Assembly: GCA_963811255.1 (NCBI GenBank)
Contig: CAWEQI010000003.1
Span: 1,488,001-1,552,000, forward strand
Length of the DNA stretch: 64,000 nucleotides
Reading direction: 5' to 3'
Origin: Croceibacterium_B sp963811255
GTDB taxonomy: Bacteria > Pseudomonadota > Alphaproteobacteria > Sphingomonadales > Sphingomonadaceae
A program made the position numbers and the translations under genes. Positions 51,391 to 61,016 of the stretch are shown here, piece after piece. Position 1 is the stretch's first letter; every line of letters begins with the position of its first letter. The notes under the pieces were generated by a model, which did not search any database, had not been told where the DNA came from, and saw nothing but the letters and a program-made list of their open reading frames with translations.

Positions 51391-51747
51391 ATGACCAGGG
51401 GAAAGCGGGCCAAGCTGCTGAATAAGACCGCGCGCTCGCGCGCGATGCCACGCGAGGCGGTGGTGATCGAGGGCTTTTGCGTGATCGGCGAGCGCGAGAA
51501 AGAGAGCGCGCTGGTGACCGACCTCGGCCTGCAAGGCTGCCGGGTACGCACCGAGGCGGTGGGAGTGACAAGATCGGAACCGCTGCAGCTGTGGCTCGGC
51601 GAGTTCGGCCCGGTCGCCGGCACGCTCAGGTGGAGCAAGGGCGGCTCGCTCGGCGTGCTGTTCGATGCGCCGCTCGAGGAAGCCACGCTCGAGGCGTTGC
51701 TCGCGGCCGGAGAGCCGCCGTCGAACGTGGTGCCGCTCAGGGCCTAG
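51391..51747 (+). CDS. PilZ-domain protein
   Basis: This 118-residue protein has an RAMPR motif (RxxxR) and VTDLGLQGCRV, a near match to the (D/N)xSxxG PilZ motif in which the Ser is Gly. GTLRWSKGGSLGVLFDAPL is the usual strand pair. It is likely to bind cyclic di-GMP and act as a small adaptor, though the substituted Ser may weaken binding. The CTAG stop overlaps the DUF488 gene. Confidence 0.75.
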   Translation: MTRGKRAKLLNKTARSRAMPREAVVIEGFCVIGEREKESALVTDLGLQGCRVRTEAVGVTRSEPLQLWLGEFGPVAGTLRWSKGGSLGVLFDAPLEEATLEALLAAGEPPSNVVPLRA

Positions 51748-52208
51748 CTCGCGGCGAGTAAGTCCGGCTCAAGGTCGACCCGCTCGAAATCGCTCAGCAG
51801 CGCGTCGAACAGCAGCGAGCGATGGCACACCGCCGCATCGCGCTCGTAGCACAGCAGGCACACGCGCTTCGCCTCCGCGAGGGCGCGCAGCTCGGCCATC
51901 TGCTTCAGCGCCTCGGGCAGCTCGAGTTGCCCGGCATAGACCCGCGCCAGCGTGGCATGGTCCCCCCGCCGCGCCGCCGCCCGCCCCTCGGCCGGCGTGC
52001 CGAGGTCGCGGAAGTGGCGGTATTCGATCCCCGCCTCCTCGACCGCGGCCCGGAGCGAGTTCTTCGAGAACCCGGGCCGGCGGGACAGCGGCAGGTAGCG
52101 GATATCCACCAGCACCTCGACGCCCGCCTCGCCCAGCGCGGAGACGACCGCCGCCTGCGTCGCCTGCTCGTAGCCGATGGTGAAGATTGTGAGCACCCGC
52201 CGAGGCAT
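51744..52208 (-). CDS. DUF488 family protein
   Basis: This 154-residue protein contains TIFTIGYE, DIRYLPLSRRPGFSKNSL and CLLCYERDAAVCHRSLLFDA, the characteristic blocks of DUF488. The Cys-rich CxxCxE segment may bind metal or be redox active. The family is of unknown function, often near DNA metabolism genes. The start at 52208 is chosen because the conserved IGYE strand begins directly after it. Confidence 0.85.
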   Translation of the reverse strand: MPRRVLTIFTIGYEQATQAAVVSALGEAGVEVLVDIRYLPLSRRPGFSKNSLRAAVEEAGIEYRHFRDLGTPAEGRAAARRGDHATLARVYAGQLELPEALKQMAELRALAEAKRVCLLCYERDAAVCHRSLLFDALLSDFERVDLEPDLLAAS

Positions 52209-52233
52209 AGCGCGGACGCTCGGCGATGTCGCT

Positions 52234-52569
52234 CTATTGCTTGGCGGGAATTTTGTCGAACTCGGCCTGAATTTTAGCCAAGTTCTCGTCGCTGAGCGCG
52301 TCCGGCTCGTACTGCTGGATAGCCTTGAGCGTGAGCGAACGGCCGGAATCATGAAACATCTGGTTTGCCCAGACGGTGGGAATCATCTTCTGCAAGATCG
52401 CCGCCGCTGCGGGATCGTCAAGCAGAGTGCCGACAAGCGTGGTCTGAACCGAGTAGTGCGCAGGTTTCGCTGCAGGCGTGGACTGCACTTCCTGTGCGAC
52501 CGCAGACCACAGTGGCAGCGCGCCGGTGGACAAGGCGACTAGCGCCGCCATCATGAGCTTCCTGGACAT
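52234..52569 (-). CDS. small exported protein, DUF2059-like
   Basis: This 111-residue protein has a signal (about 1-24) and an acidic helical C-terminus (LAKIQAEFDKIPAKQ). The helical segment resembles DUF2059 proteins, but the match is weak. AGGAG lies eight bases before the ATG. Function unknown. Confidence 0.6.
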   Translation of the reverse strand: MSRKLMMAALVALSTGALPLWSAVAQEVQSTPAAKPAHYSVQTTLVGTLLDDPAAAAILQKMIPTVWANQMFHDSGRSLTLKAIQQYEPDALSDENLAKIQAEFDKIPAKQ

Positions 52570-52698
52570 AGCAGCTTCTCCTGAGCCTCTCGGCATCCTC
52601 GCCTGAATGCGCAGAATATTCCTGCTTACGAGAATATGTCAAACATTACGGGAGATCTGGAGGGGCGCTTGCTTGGCTCCGGGCAGCTCAGATGGGTG

Positions 52699-54234
<1,536 letters not shown>

Positions 54235-54317
54235 GCGCTCTCCCGCGAGTGTGACGCTTTGGTTGCAGGCGTAACCGGGCGCGCGGGCGGGGGCAAGTGG
54301 GAGGAGGAAGGAAAGCC

Positions 54318-55373
54318 CTACCCCGGTATCTCGCCCGCCATGCCGTAGTCGCGCGCGCCGCCGGGCGGGTGGTCGATCAGGCTGACGACCGAGACCGCCA
54401 GCACGCCGATCAGCAGCGCGGCGCTGATCAGGCCGAGGGCGAGCGCGCCGTTGCTCTGTCGGCGGGCGCCGATCAGCTCCCGGCCGGTGCGGATGCGGCG
54501 GTCGGTGACGCGGGTTTCCTCGCGCGCCCAGCTGTAAATGATCCAGATCGCCGACATGGCGAACATCATCGTGCCGGGGATCCACATGATGATCCCGCCG
54601 GTCTGCTCGTCGGTCAGCTCGGAGACGTGCCACATGTGCCCGAGATGGATGTAGGCGCTGTAGAGCGGCACGTCCTTCAGTGTCAGGAATGCGCCGAGGA
54701 CGATGTTGCCGAGCGCGGCGGCGACGAACATGCCGAGCCGCGGAGCCAGCCCCGGCCCCTGCGGCGGCGCGCGGCGGTCGAAGATCACCGAGAAGAAGAT
54801 CAGCCCGCTGAGCAGCAGCGTGGTGTGCCACAGGTAGTGGATCGGCTCGTTCTCGATCGCCAGATCGTGGTAGTAGGGGAACATCCAGAAGTAGCTGGAG
54901 AGCAGGAACAGCAGCGTAGCCAGCGGCGGGAAGCGCAGCACCCCGACGAACCGCCGCAGCCAACCCGATCCGGCGAAGAACCGGGTCAGCCAGCGCGGGC
55001 TGCCGCGGACCATCGCCGCTTGCGGCATGGAAATGAACAGCAGCAGCGGCGCCAACGTCCGCAGGCACATGTGCTCGACCTGGTGGATCGCGAAGATGTG
55101 GTCCGACAGCTCCTCGACCGGCGAGATCAGCGCCACCACCAGCGCGCCAAGGCCGCCGAAGAACGCGGCAATGCGCCAACGGCTCGCCACCTGGCCGGCG
55201 CGACTGCCGCGCCAGTAGATCCATCCGGCGATGACCAGGCCGAGCACGATCTCGGGCGGGAACTGCCACAGCGACCACCAGCTCGCGTCCGCATCGAGAT
55301 GGTCGCCGTGAGCGAAGGCGGGCGCGGCGGTGAGCAGCAGCGCCGCCGCCAGGGGCAGGCGTTTGAACGACAT
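54318..55373 (-). CDS. ctaG: cytochrome c oxidase assembly protein (caa3_CtaG family)
   Basis: This 351-residue membrane protein has a signal-like start (AAPAFAHGDH) and seven or more helices. HQVEHMCLRTLAPLLLF, YYHDLAIENEPIHYLWH and HLGHMWHVSELTDEQTGG carry the His residues typical of the caa3_CtaG family, linked to assembly of the CuA/heme-copper oxidase. This is not the Cox11-type CtaG. It follows no oxidase gene here. Confidence 0.85.
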   Translation of the reverse strand: MSFKRLPLAAALLLTAAPAFAHGDHLDADASWWSLWQFPPEIVLGLVIAGWIYWRGSRAGQVASRWRIAAFFGGLGALVVALISPVEELSDHIFAIHQVEHMCLRTLAPLLLFISMPQAAMVRGSPRWLTRFFAGSGWLRRFVGVLRFPPLATLLFLLSSYFWMFPYYHDLAIENEPIHYLWHTTLLLSGLIFFSVIFDRRAPPQGPGLAPRLGMFVAAALGNIVLGAFLTLKDVPLYSAYIHLGHMWHVSELTDEQTGGIIMWIPGTMMFAMSAIWIIYSWAREETRVTDRRIRTGRELIGARRQSNGALALGLISAALLIGVLAVSVVSLIDHPPGGARDYGMAGEIPG

Positions 55374-55505
55374 GGCGGCGCTCTTAGCCCCACGCTACCC
55401 TGATGCAAGCTTAACGGCTTGCCCCGCACGCCATCCTGAGTCAGCAAGGGGCAAGGTCGCCTGGGCCATGCCGGCTCGATGCGAAATTCCCGGGGGTCTT
55501 GCCGC

Positions 55506-56156
55506 ATGCGTTCCTTCCTGCCGATCCTGCTGCTCGCCGCGGTGGGCACCACAGCGTTCGCCGACCAGCCGTCGGGCGGCCGCGAGAAAATCTTCATTGC
55601 CCCCTCGGGCGAGCCGTTCCGCGTTCCCAGCGACCAGCCGTACCCGGTGGCCAAGTGGTTCGCCGGCGCCGATGCCAACCACGACGGCAAGCTCGACTTC
55701 ACTGAGTTCGAAGCCGATTTCATGCGCTTCTTCGACCAGCTCGATGTCAATCACGATGGCGCGATCGACGGCATCGAACGGACGCGGTACGAAAACGAGG
55801 TCGTCCCGGAGACCCTGACCTCGTGGCAGTTTTCATCCCGGCGCATCGAGGGATCGGAAGATGTGGATTTTGCCGGCGACGACAACGGCGCCTCGACGAT
55901 CAAGCGGGACAAGCCCAGGTACGGCGCCAATCCGATCGGCGCGGCGCGGTTCGATCTGCTCGGCCTGCCGGAACCCGTCGCGGCGATGGACACAGAGCTG
56001 CGCGGGCGGATTTCGCGTCACATTGCCGAACAGGCGGCGCGGCAGCGCTTCGACGCCCTCGACGAACAGCACTTGGGCTACTTGACGCTCGATTCGCTGC
56101 CGCCGACCTATGCCGAGAGACGCCACCACGGCGGCAAGCGGCACAAGCACCGCTAG
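55506..56156 (+). CDS. exported EF-hand protein
   Basis: This 216-residue protein has a signal (about 1-19). DANHDGKLDFTEF and DVNHDGAIDGIER are two complete EF-hand loops, a likely calcium-binding pair. The C-terminal half is helical and ends in a His/Lys-rich tail. A periplasmic calcium sensor or buffer is inferred. ATG 55506 is chosen since the signal starts there; an in-frame ATG at 55479 is possible. Its stop overlaps that of gor (CTAG). Confidence 0.82.
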   Translation: MRSFLPILLLAAVGTTAFADQPSGGREKIFIAPSGEPFRVPSDQPYPVAKWFAGADANHDGKLDFTEFEADFMRFFDQLDVNHDGAIDGIERTRYENEVVPETLTSWQFSSRRIEGSEDVDFAGDDNGASTIKRDKPRYGANPIGAARFDLLGLPEPVAAMDTELRGRISRHIAEQAARQRFDALDEQHLGYLTLDSLPPTYAERRHHGGKRHKHR

Positions 56157-57502
56157 CGCATCAGCACCAGTTCCTCGGCCATCGTCGGGTGGATCGCCAC
56201 GGTGGCGTCGAACTCCGCCTTGGTCAGTCCCGCCTTCACCGCGATCGCCGCAGCCTGCATGATCTCGGGCGCATCGGGGCTGATCATGTGGATGCCGACG
56301 ATCCGCTCGTTGTCGTCGCCGTCGCAGACGATCTTGTAGAGCGAGCGCTCGTTGCGGCCGGCGAGGACGTTCTTCATCGGCCGGAAGTCCGATTGGTAGA
56401 CCTTGACCGAGCCGAGCGCGTTGCGCGCCTCGCCCTCGGTCATGCCGACGCCGGCGATCGGCGGGTGGCTGAACACCGCGTTGGGCACGCACGCATAGTC
56501 GACGGTGGTCGGTTTGTTGCCGAACACCGTGTCGGCGAAGGCGTGGCCCTCGCGGATCGCCACCGGGGTCAGCTGGATGCGGTTGGTGACGTCGCCGACG
56601 GCGTAGATGCTGTCGATATTGGTCTTCGAGTAGTCGTCGACCCTGACGGCACCGCGCGCGCCCAGCTCCACGCCGACCTGCTCAAGGCCGAGGCCGGGGG
56701 TGTTCGGCAGACGCCCGGTGGCGAACATCACGCAATCGACCTCAATGTCGTCGTGGTTGGTCATCGACACCCGCAGGCTGCCGTCGTCGTTCTTGTGAAT
56801 GCCGCGGAACTCGGCGTTGAAGCGGAACACGATGCCCTTCATCGTCGAGATCTGCAGCAGCCGGTCGCGCATGCTCTCGTCGTAGCCGCGCAGCAGCTGG
56901 TCAGAGCGGTTGATCAGCGTCACTTTGGCGCCGAACTCGTTGAAGATGCCGGCAAACTCGTTGGCGATATAGCCAGCGCCGGAGATCAGAATCCGCTTGG
57001 GCACCGAGTCGAGGTGGAACGCTTCGTTGCTTGTGATGCCGAGTTCGTGGCCCGGACATGAGGGGACGTGCGGCCGCGCGCCGGTGGCGATGAGAATATA
57101 CCTCGCGGTCTTCTTCCTGCCGTCGGTCAGGGTGACCTCGTGCGGTCCGGTGACGGTGGCGCGTTGCTCGATGATCTCAACCTTGTGGTTCTCGAGTGTC
57201 TGGCGATAGAGGCCGTTCAGCCGGTCGACCTCGCCCAGCACGTTATCGCGCAGTGCCTGCCAGTCGAACGTGCAGTTCTCGGCGGTCCAGCCGAAGGCCT
57301 TCGAATCCTGCAGATCCTCGGCGAAGTGGGCGCCGTAGACGAGCAACTTTTTGGGCACGCAGCCGCGGATCACGCACGTGCCGCCGACGCGGTATTCCTC
57401 GGCCACCGCCACTTTGGCGCCGTGCGCCGCCGCGACCCGGCTGGCGCGCACCCCGCCCGAACCCGCGCCGATGGTGAAGAGGTCGTAATCGTAGGTGGCC
57501 AT
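56153..57502 (-). CDS. gor: glutathione-disulfide reductase
   Basis: This 449-residue flavoprotein reduces GSSG with NADPH. GGTCVIRGCVPKK has the redox pair C43/C48, the FAD motif is GAGSGGVRAS, the NADP motif is GAGYIANEFAGIFNEFG and the C-terminal catalytic His is in AIHPTMAEELV. The start at 57502 has AGGAG six bases upstream. It is of normal length. Confidence 0.94.
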   Translation of the reverse strand: MATYDYDLFTIGAGSGGVRASRVAAAHGAKVAVAEEYRVGGTCVIRGCVPKKLLVYGAHFAEDLQDSKAFGWTAENCTFDWQALRDNVLGEVDRLNGLYRQTLENHKVEIIEQRATVTGPHEVTLTDGRKKTARYILIATGARPHVPSCPGHELGITSNEAFHLDSVPKRILISGAGYIANEFAGIFNEFGAKVTLINRSDQLLRGYDESMRDRLLQISTMKGIVFRFNAEFRGIHKNDDGSLRVSMTNHDDIEVDCVMFATGRLPNTPGLGLEQVGVELGARGAVRVDDYSKTNIDSIYAVGDVTNRIQLTPVAIREGHAFADTVFGNKPTTVDYACVPNAVFSHPPIAGVGMTEGEARNALGSVKVYQSDFRPMKNVLAGRNERSLYKIVCDGDDNERIVGIHMISPDAPEIMQAAAIAVKAGLTKAEFDATVAIHPTMAEELVLMR

Positions 57503-57606
57503 GCGATGCTCCTGCTGCGGGGGCATATGGCGGGTGCGGCAGCGCTTGCCAACCGCCCGCGGCGAGAGGTGCTTTACACCGGCAATACACCGCTTATACT
57601 CGGCCC

Positions 57607-58188
57607 ATGGCGCGGTTCTATACCATCGTCGTCGGCTGCCTGTGGCTCGGTTGGCTGGTCAGCTGGCACATAGCGATGCGGTGGCGCGACAAGCCGACCG
57701 TGCAGGCGCCGCACGCCGATTACCGGCTGCATTTCATGATGATCGCGGTCGGAACGATCCTGATGTACGGCGTCATACCCCGACACCAGCCGGTGTTCTG
57801 GCACGTGACGCCCGCGCTCGGCTGGTCGATGGTCGCGCTGACCGCCGCGGGCATCGCCTTCGCCTGGTGGGCGCGGATCGTGCTGGGGCGGCTGTGGTCG
57901 GGCGGGATCGAGCGGATGGCCGAGCACCGCGTGGTGGACACCGGGCCCTACGCGCTGGTCCGCCATCCGATCTACACCGGGCTGATCATGGGCGCCGTCG
58001 CTTTGGCGGTATTGCAAGCCAAGCCGTTCGCGATTTTCGGAGCGGCCCTCTTTTCGCTCGGCTTCGCGCTCAAGGCGAAAGCCGAGGAGCGCTTCCTGCA
58101 AAAGGAGATCGGCGGCTACGAGGATTATCGCCGCCGGGTCTCGATGATCGTGCCATTGCCCGCGAAGCCTTGGCGGCCGCTGCTGTAA
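57607..58188 (+). CDS. isoprenylcysteine-methyltransferase-like membrane protein
   Basis: This 193-residue protein has four to five helices and the C-terminal GPYALVRHPIYTGLIMG with EERFLQKEIGGYEDYRRRV. This is the pattern of the ICMT/phospholipid methyltransferase superfamily. It probably transfers a methyl group from S-adenosylmethionine to a membrane substrate; the acceptor is unknown. Confidence 0.82.
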   Translation: MARFYTIVVGCLWLGWLVSWHIAMRWRDKPTVQAPHADYRLHFMMIAVGTILMYGVIPRHQPVFWHVTPALGWSMVALTAAGIAFAWWARIVLGRLWSGGIERMAEHRVVDTGPYALVRHPIYTGLIMGAVALAVLQAKPFAIFGAALFSLGFALKAKAEERFLQKEIGGYEDYRRRVSMIVPLPAKPWRPLL

Positions 58189-58257
58189 TCTCCGGTATTC
58201 TCCCGAGCATCACGCCCGCCCGATGTGCTATGGCTTACGTAACCGAAGGAGGATGCG

Positions 58258-58485
58258 ATGCCGGTGAAGATCACGGTGACGAAGAACGGCCCCTACCAAG
58301 TGAGCGGAGACCTGGGCGAATTGGAGCTTCACGACGCAGACGGGAACGCCTACGACGTCGCCCACCAGAAGCGCGTGTTCCTATGCCGCTGCGGCGCCTC
58401 GACCACCAAGCCGTTCTGCGACGGACAGCACTCGAAGATCGGCTTCCAGGCCGCCGAAGCGGCGGTGAAGCGAGAGGACGACTGA
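58258..58485 (+). CDS. CDGSH iron-sulfur domain protein
   Basis: This 75-residue protein has CRCGASTTKPFCDGQH, giving the C-x-C-(n)-C-(2)-H ligand set of a CDGSH [2Fe-2S] cluster. It is a small soluble redox or cluster-transfer protein. GGAGGATGCG lies just before the ATG, a good ribosome-binding site. It converges on a membrane protein gene. Confidence 0.92.
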   Translation: MPVKITVTKNGPYQVSGDLGELELHDADGNAYDVAHQKRVFLCRCGASTTKPFCDGQHSKIGFQAAEAAVKREDD

Positions 58486-58507
58486 ACGCAGGGTTGGGGC
58501 GTCGAGG

Positions 58508-58984
58508 CTAGCCAGTCGGCGATGGCGCCGGACGCCAGAGGGCGGCGTAGCTCCAGCCGAGCACCGCGCCGAACACCGCGTGGTCGACGATCGTGATCCA
58601 GCTGCGGGCGTGCTCGAACCAACGCCACGCTTCCCAGAAGACGTAGAAGTTCGCCAGGTAGAGCATCGTCGCCCAGACGACGCCGGCGGCGACCGTCAGC
58701 GCTGTGCCAAAGCGAAGGAACGACATCGCGAAGGCGAAGACCATGGCATAGAGCAGCGCCAACACGAAGTGGTTGACCAGGCCCATCAGCACCACGCCCA
58801 AGGCGAAGCCGCCCGGCGGGGGGACCACGCTCTTCCATAGCGTCATCCCGGCGATCATCCGCAGCGGCGCCCAAAAAGTGCCGTGGCCGAAGAATGCGGT
58901 GAGGGTGCACTGCAGCAGGATGAACGCCGTGCCGGCGATCAGGCCGGCCCCGAACGCCGCCTTCCAGTCGAACCGTCGCTGCAT
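58508..58984 (-). CDS. four-helix membrane protein of unknown function
   Basis: This 158-residue protein has four hydrophobic segments (about 10-32, 58-80, 85-110 and 128-150). It has paired Trp/Phe-rich loops such as FYVFWEAWRWFEHARSW. I recognise no family. The divergent L,D-transpeptidase gene begins 165 bases away. Confidence 0.65.
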   Translation of the reverse strand: MQRRFDWKAAFGAGLIAGTAFILLQCTLTAFFGHGTFWAPLRMIAGMTLWKSVVPPPGGFALGVVLMGLVNHFVLALLYAMVFAFAMSFLRFGTALTVAAGVVWATMLYLANFYVFWEAWRWFEHARSWITIVDHAVFGAVLGWSYAALWRPAPSPTG

Positions 58985-59148
58985 CGCCTCGCTCCGTCTC
59001 GTTCCGCTCCCTCAGCGCAACGGAAGCGGACGGCGAAGCGTTCCGCAAACACAAAGCGAGAGCATGCCGATTGCCAGTTTCGGCGCAATGGAACCCATCC
59101 GAACCGACGGCATTTATAACGTAAAGCAGGTTTAGGAAACACAAGAAA

Positions 59149-59733
59149 ATGAAGTACCTAGCGCAAAGTCTTGCGCTTCTGGGAGCGCTGGCGCTCGCCG
59201 TTCCGGCCCCCGCGCAAGCATCCGACGAAACCCCGCAAGCGATTGAAAAGGCGAACAACGCAGCCGACGGCGGGCTGGAGGACATGCTCGACACGTTCGG
59301 CAAGGATCACCTCAAGAACGGCCATTTCGTGTGGAAGGACGGCGCCGACGAGGTTACCCGCGTGGTGGTCAGCCTCTCGGACCAGATGGTCTATGCCTAC
59401 GACGGCGACGAGCTGGTCGGGGCGGCGACCACCTCGACGGCGCGGAAGGGCTATATCACGCCGGCCGGCATCTTCGAGGTGCTCGGCAAGCAGCGGCATT
59501 ACCGTTCGAAGAAGTTCGACGATGCGCCGATGCCTTATACGCAGATGATCGACAAGCACGGCATCGCGCTGCACGGCGGCGAGCCGTTGCCAGGCTACCC
59601 CGCGTCGCATGGCTGCATCCGCCTGCCGACCAAGTTCGCCGCCAAGCTGTTCGCGGCGACGGACGTCGGCACCCCGGTCTATGTCGGCGGGTATCCGCCG
59701 TACTTCGACCCGGAGCTCGCTTCGAAAGATTGA
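59149..59733 (+). CDS. L,D-transpeptidase, copy 1 of a tandem pair
   Basis: This 194-residue exported protein has a signal (about 1-24) and a single YkuD domain with HGIALHGGEPLPGYPASHGC and the catalytic C156. It can crosslink peptidoglycan or attach proteins to it. The neighbour at 59842 is a paralogue, with the MKYLAQSLALLGALALAVP start matched by MKCLTQALALVGVLALAVP. Confidence 0.9.
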   Translation: MKYLAQSLALLGALALAVPAPAQASDETPQAIEKANNAADGGLEDMLDTFGKDHLKNGHFVWKDGADEVTRVVVSLSDQMVYAYDGDELVGAATTSTARKGYITPAGIFEVLGKQRHYRSKKFDDAPMPYTQMIDKHGIALHGGEPLPGYPASHGCIRLPTKFAAKLFAATDVGTPVYVGGYPPYFDPELASKD

Positions 59734-59790
59734 CGGGTCAGGCCCCCGCGCCCCGCATCGCGAAGAATACGGAGCGAACCAGCCGTTGGG

Positions 59791-59806
59791 GTGGGGTAAC
59801 CCCCAC
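59791..59806. terminator. hairpin between the two L,D-transpeptidase genes
   Basis: GTGGGG and CCCCAC pair around a four-base TAAC loop. No T-run follows. It lies just before the start of copy 2 and could separate the two transcripts. Confidence 0.35.
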
Positions 59807-59841
59807 GCATGCAATCCAGTCGTTTGAATATCGTCTCGAAG

Positions 59842-60384
59842 ATGAAGTGCCTGACGCAAGCTCTTGCGCTGGTGGGCGTCCTGGCGCTCGCCGTACCGGC
59901 GCAGGCGCAGTCGAGTGCCGAAGCCGTTGCCGCAGCGGCGACGGCGAGCGACCCGGCGCTCGATCCCCATGCGGCGATGGCCGAGGCGTTCGGGCAGGAT
60001 ACCCTCGCGAACGGCAAGTTCCTATGGAAGGACGGCACCAGCCACGTCGATCGCCTGGTCCTCTATCTCGGCGAACAGAGAATCTATGCCTACGACGGTG
60101 GCGAGCTGGTCGGAGTCTCCACGGTTTCAACCGGGCGCCCCGGGCACGAAACTAGACCCGGCAGTTTCAAGATCCTCGCCAAGTACCGCTACTACCGCTC
60201 GAAGAAGTACGACAACGCGCCGATGCCCTATATGCAGCAGATCACCAGCTACGGCGTCGCACTCCACGCCGGACCGATGCCGGGCTACCCCGCCTCGCAC
60301 GGCTGCATCCGCCTGCCGACCCAGTTCGCAGCCAACCTGTTCGCGACAACGAAGATCGGGATTCCGGTGCTGGTCACGCAATAG
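59842..60384 (+). CDS. L,D-transpeptidase, copy 2 of a tandem pair
   Basis: This 180-residue exported paralogue of the preceding gene has the same layout: signal (about 1-24), low-complexity linker (SAEAVAAAATASDPA) and a YkuD domain with YPASHGCIRLP and catalytic C155. The ATG at 59842 is chosen by alignment with copy 1; an in-frame ATG at 59809 would add 11 residues. The N-terminal linker is the main divergence. Confidence 0.9.
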   Translation: MKCLTQALALVGVLALAVPAQAQSSAEAVAAAATASDPALDPHAAMAEAFGQDTLANGKFLWKDGTSHVDRLVLYLGEQRIYAYDGGELVGVSTVSTGRPGHETRPGSFKILAKYRYYRSKKYDNAPMPYMQQITSYGVALHAGPMPGYPASHGCIRLPTQFAANLFATTKIGIPVLVTQ

Positions 60385-60392
60385 CGCCGGGA

Positions 60393-60944
60393 TCAGGTTT
60401 TTCCGGAGCCCTGCTGCTTCGCCTGCTGCAACTGCTCGTCCGACAACAGCCGCGTGTCGGGATCGGTGCTGTGCGGCTGCGGGCCGAAGCGCAAACCCTG
60501 CATGTACGGCGTCGGCTTCTTGCGCCGGTAATCGAGGAATTCCTGCGCGTAGTAGTCGCGCGCCTGCTCGACCGTCTTGGCGCCGGTGACGATGTCGTGC
60601 ATTAGGTTGAGAGCGAGGAAGTTCGGCTCCTCGTCGTGGCAGCGGGCCGAGACCTCTCCGGCGGTGCGCTCGACGATCACGCTGCCGTCGAACTCGGCCA
60701 GCGCCGAGGCCCGCTCGGGCGGCACATGATAGTCGATCACGGATTCGACCGCGTCGATGTGCGGGGCCGGGAAGTTGTGGTCGTAGAACGTCTTGGTGGC
60801 GACGATCCGCTTCCACGGCCCGGGATTGCGCCAGATCAGCTCGGATTCGGTGCTCTCGTCCGGTTCACCGTATTTTTTCACCACCAGTTGAGCCGCTTCC
60901 TTCGACGGGTCGGGCCATTGTTCAAGGATATCTGCTGCGGACAT
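60393..60944 (-). CDS. conserved cytosolic protein of unknown function
   Basis: This 183-residue soluble acidic protein has FYDHNFPAPHIDAVES, YHVPPERASALAEFDGSVI and a C-terminal FLDYRRKKPTPYMQGLRFG. It resembles uncharacterised proteins widespread in proteobacteria. No cofactor motif is visible. GGAGGA lies seven bases before the ATG. Confidence 0.78.
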   Translation of the reverse strand: MSAADILEQWPDPSKEAAQLVVKKYGEPDESTESELIWRNPGPWKRIVATKTFYDHNFPAPHIDAVESVIDYHVPPERASALAEFDGSVIVERTAGEVSARCHDEEPNFLALNLMHDIVTGAKTVEQARDYYAQEFLDYRRKKPTPYMQGLRFGPQPHSTDPDTRLLSDEQLQQAKQQGSGKT

Positions 60945-61016
60945 GGTCGTCTCCTCCGAAACCCGTCCGCATGGCGAACGGAGGTTCGGGGCGCAGTGTT
61001 CCGGAATTGATCGAGG

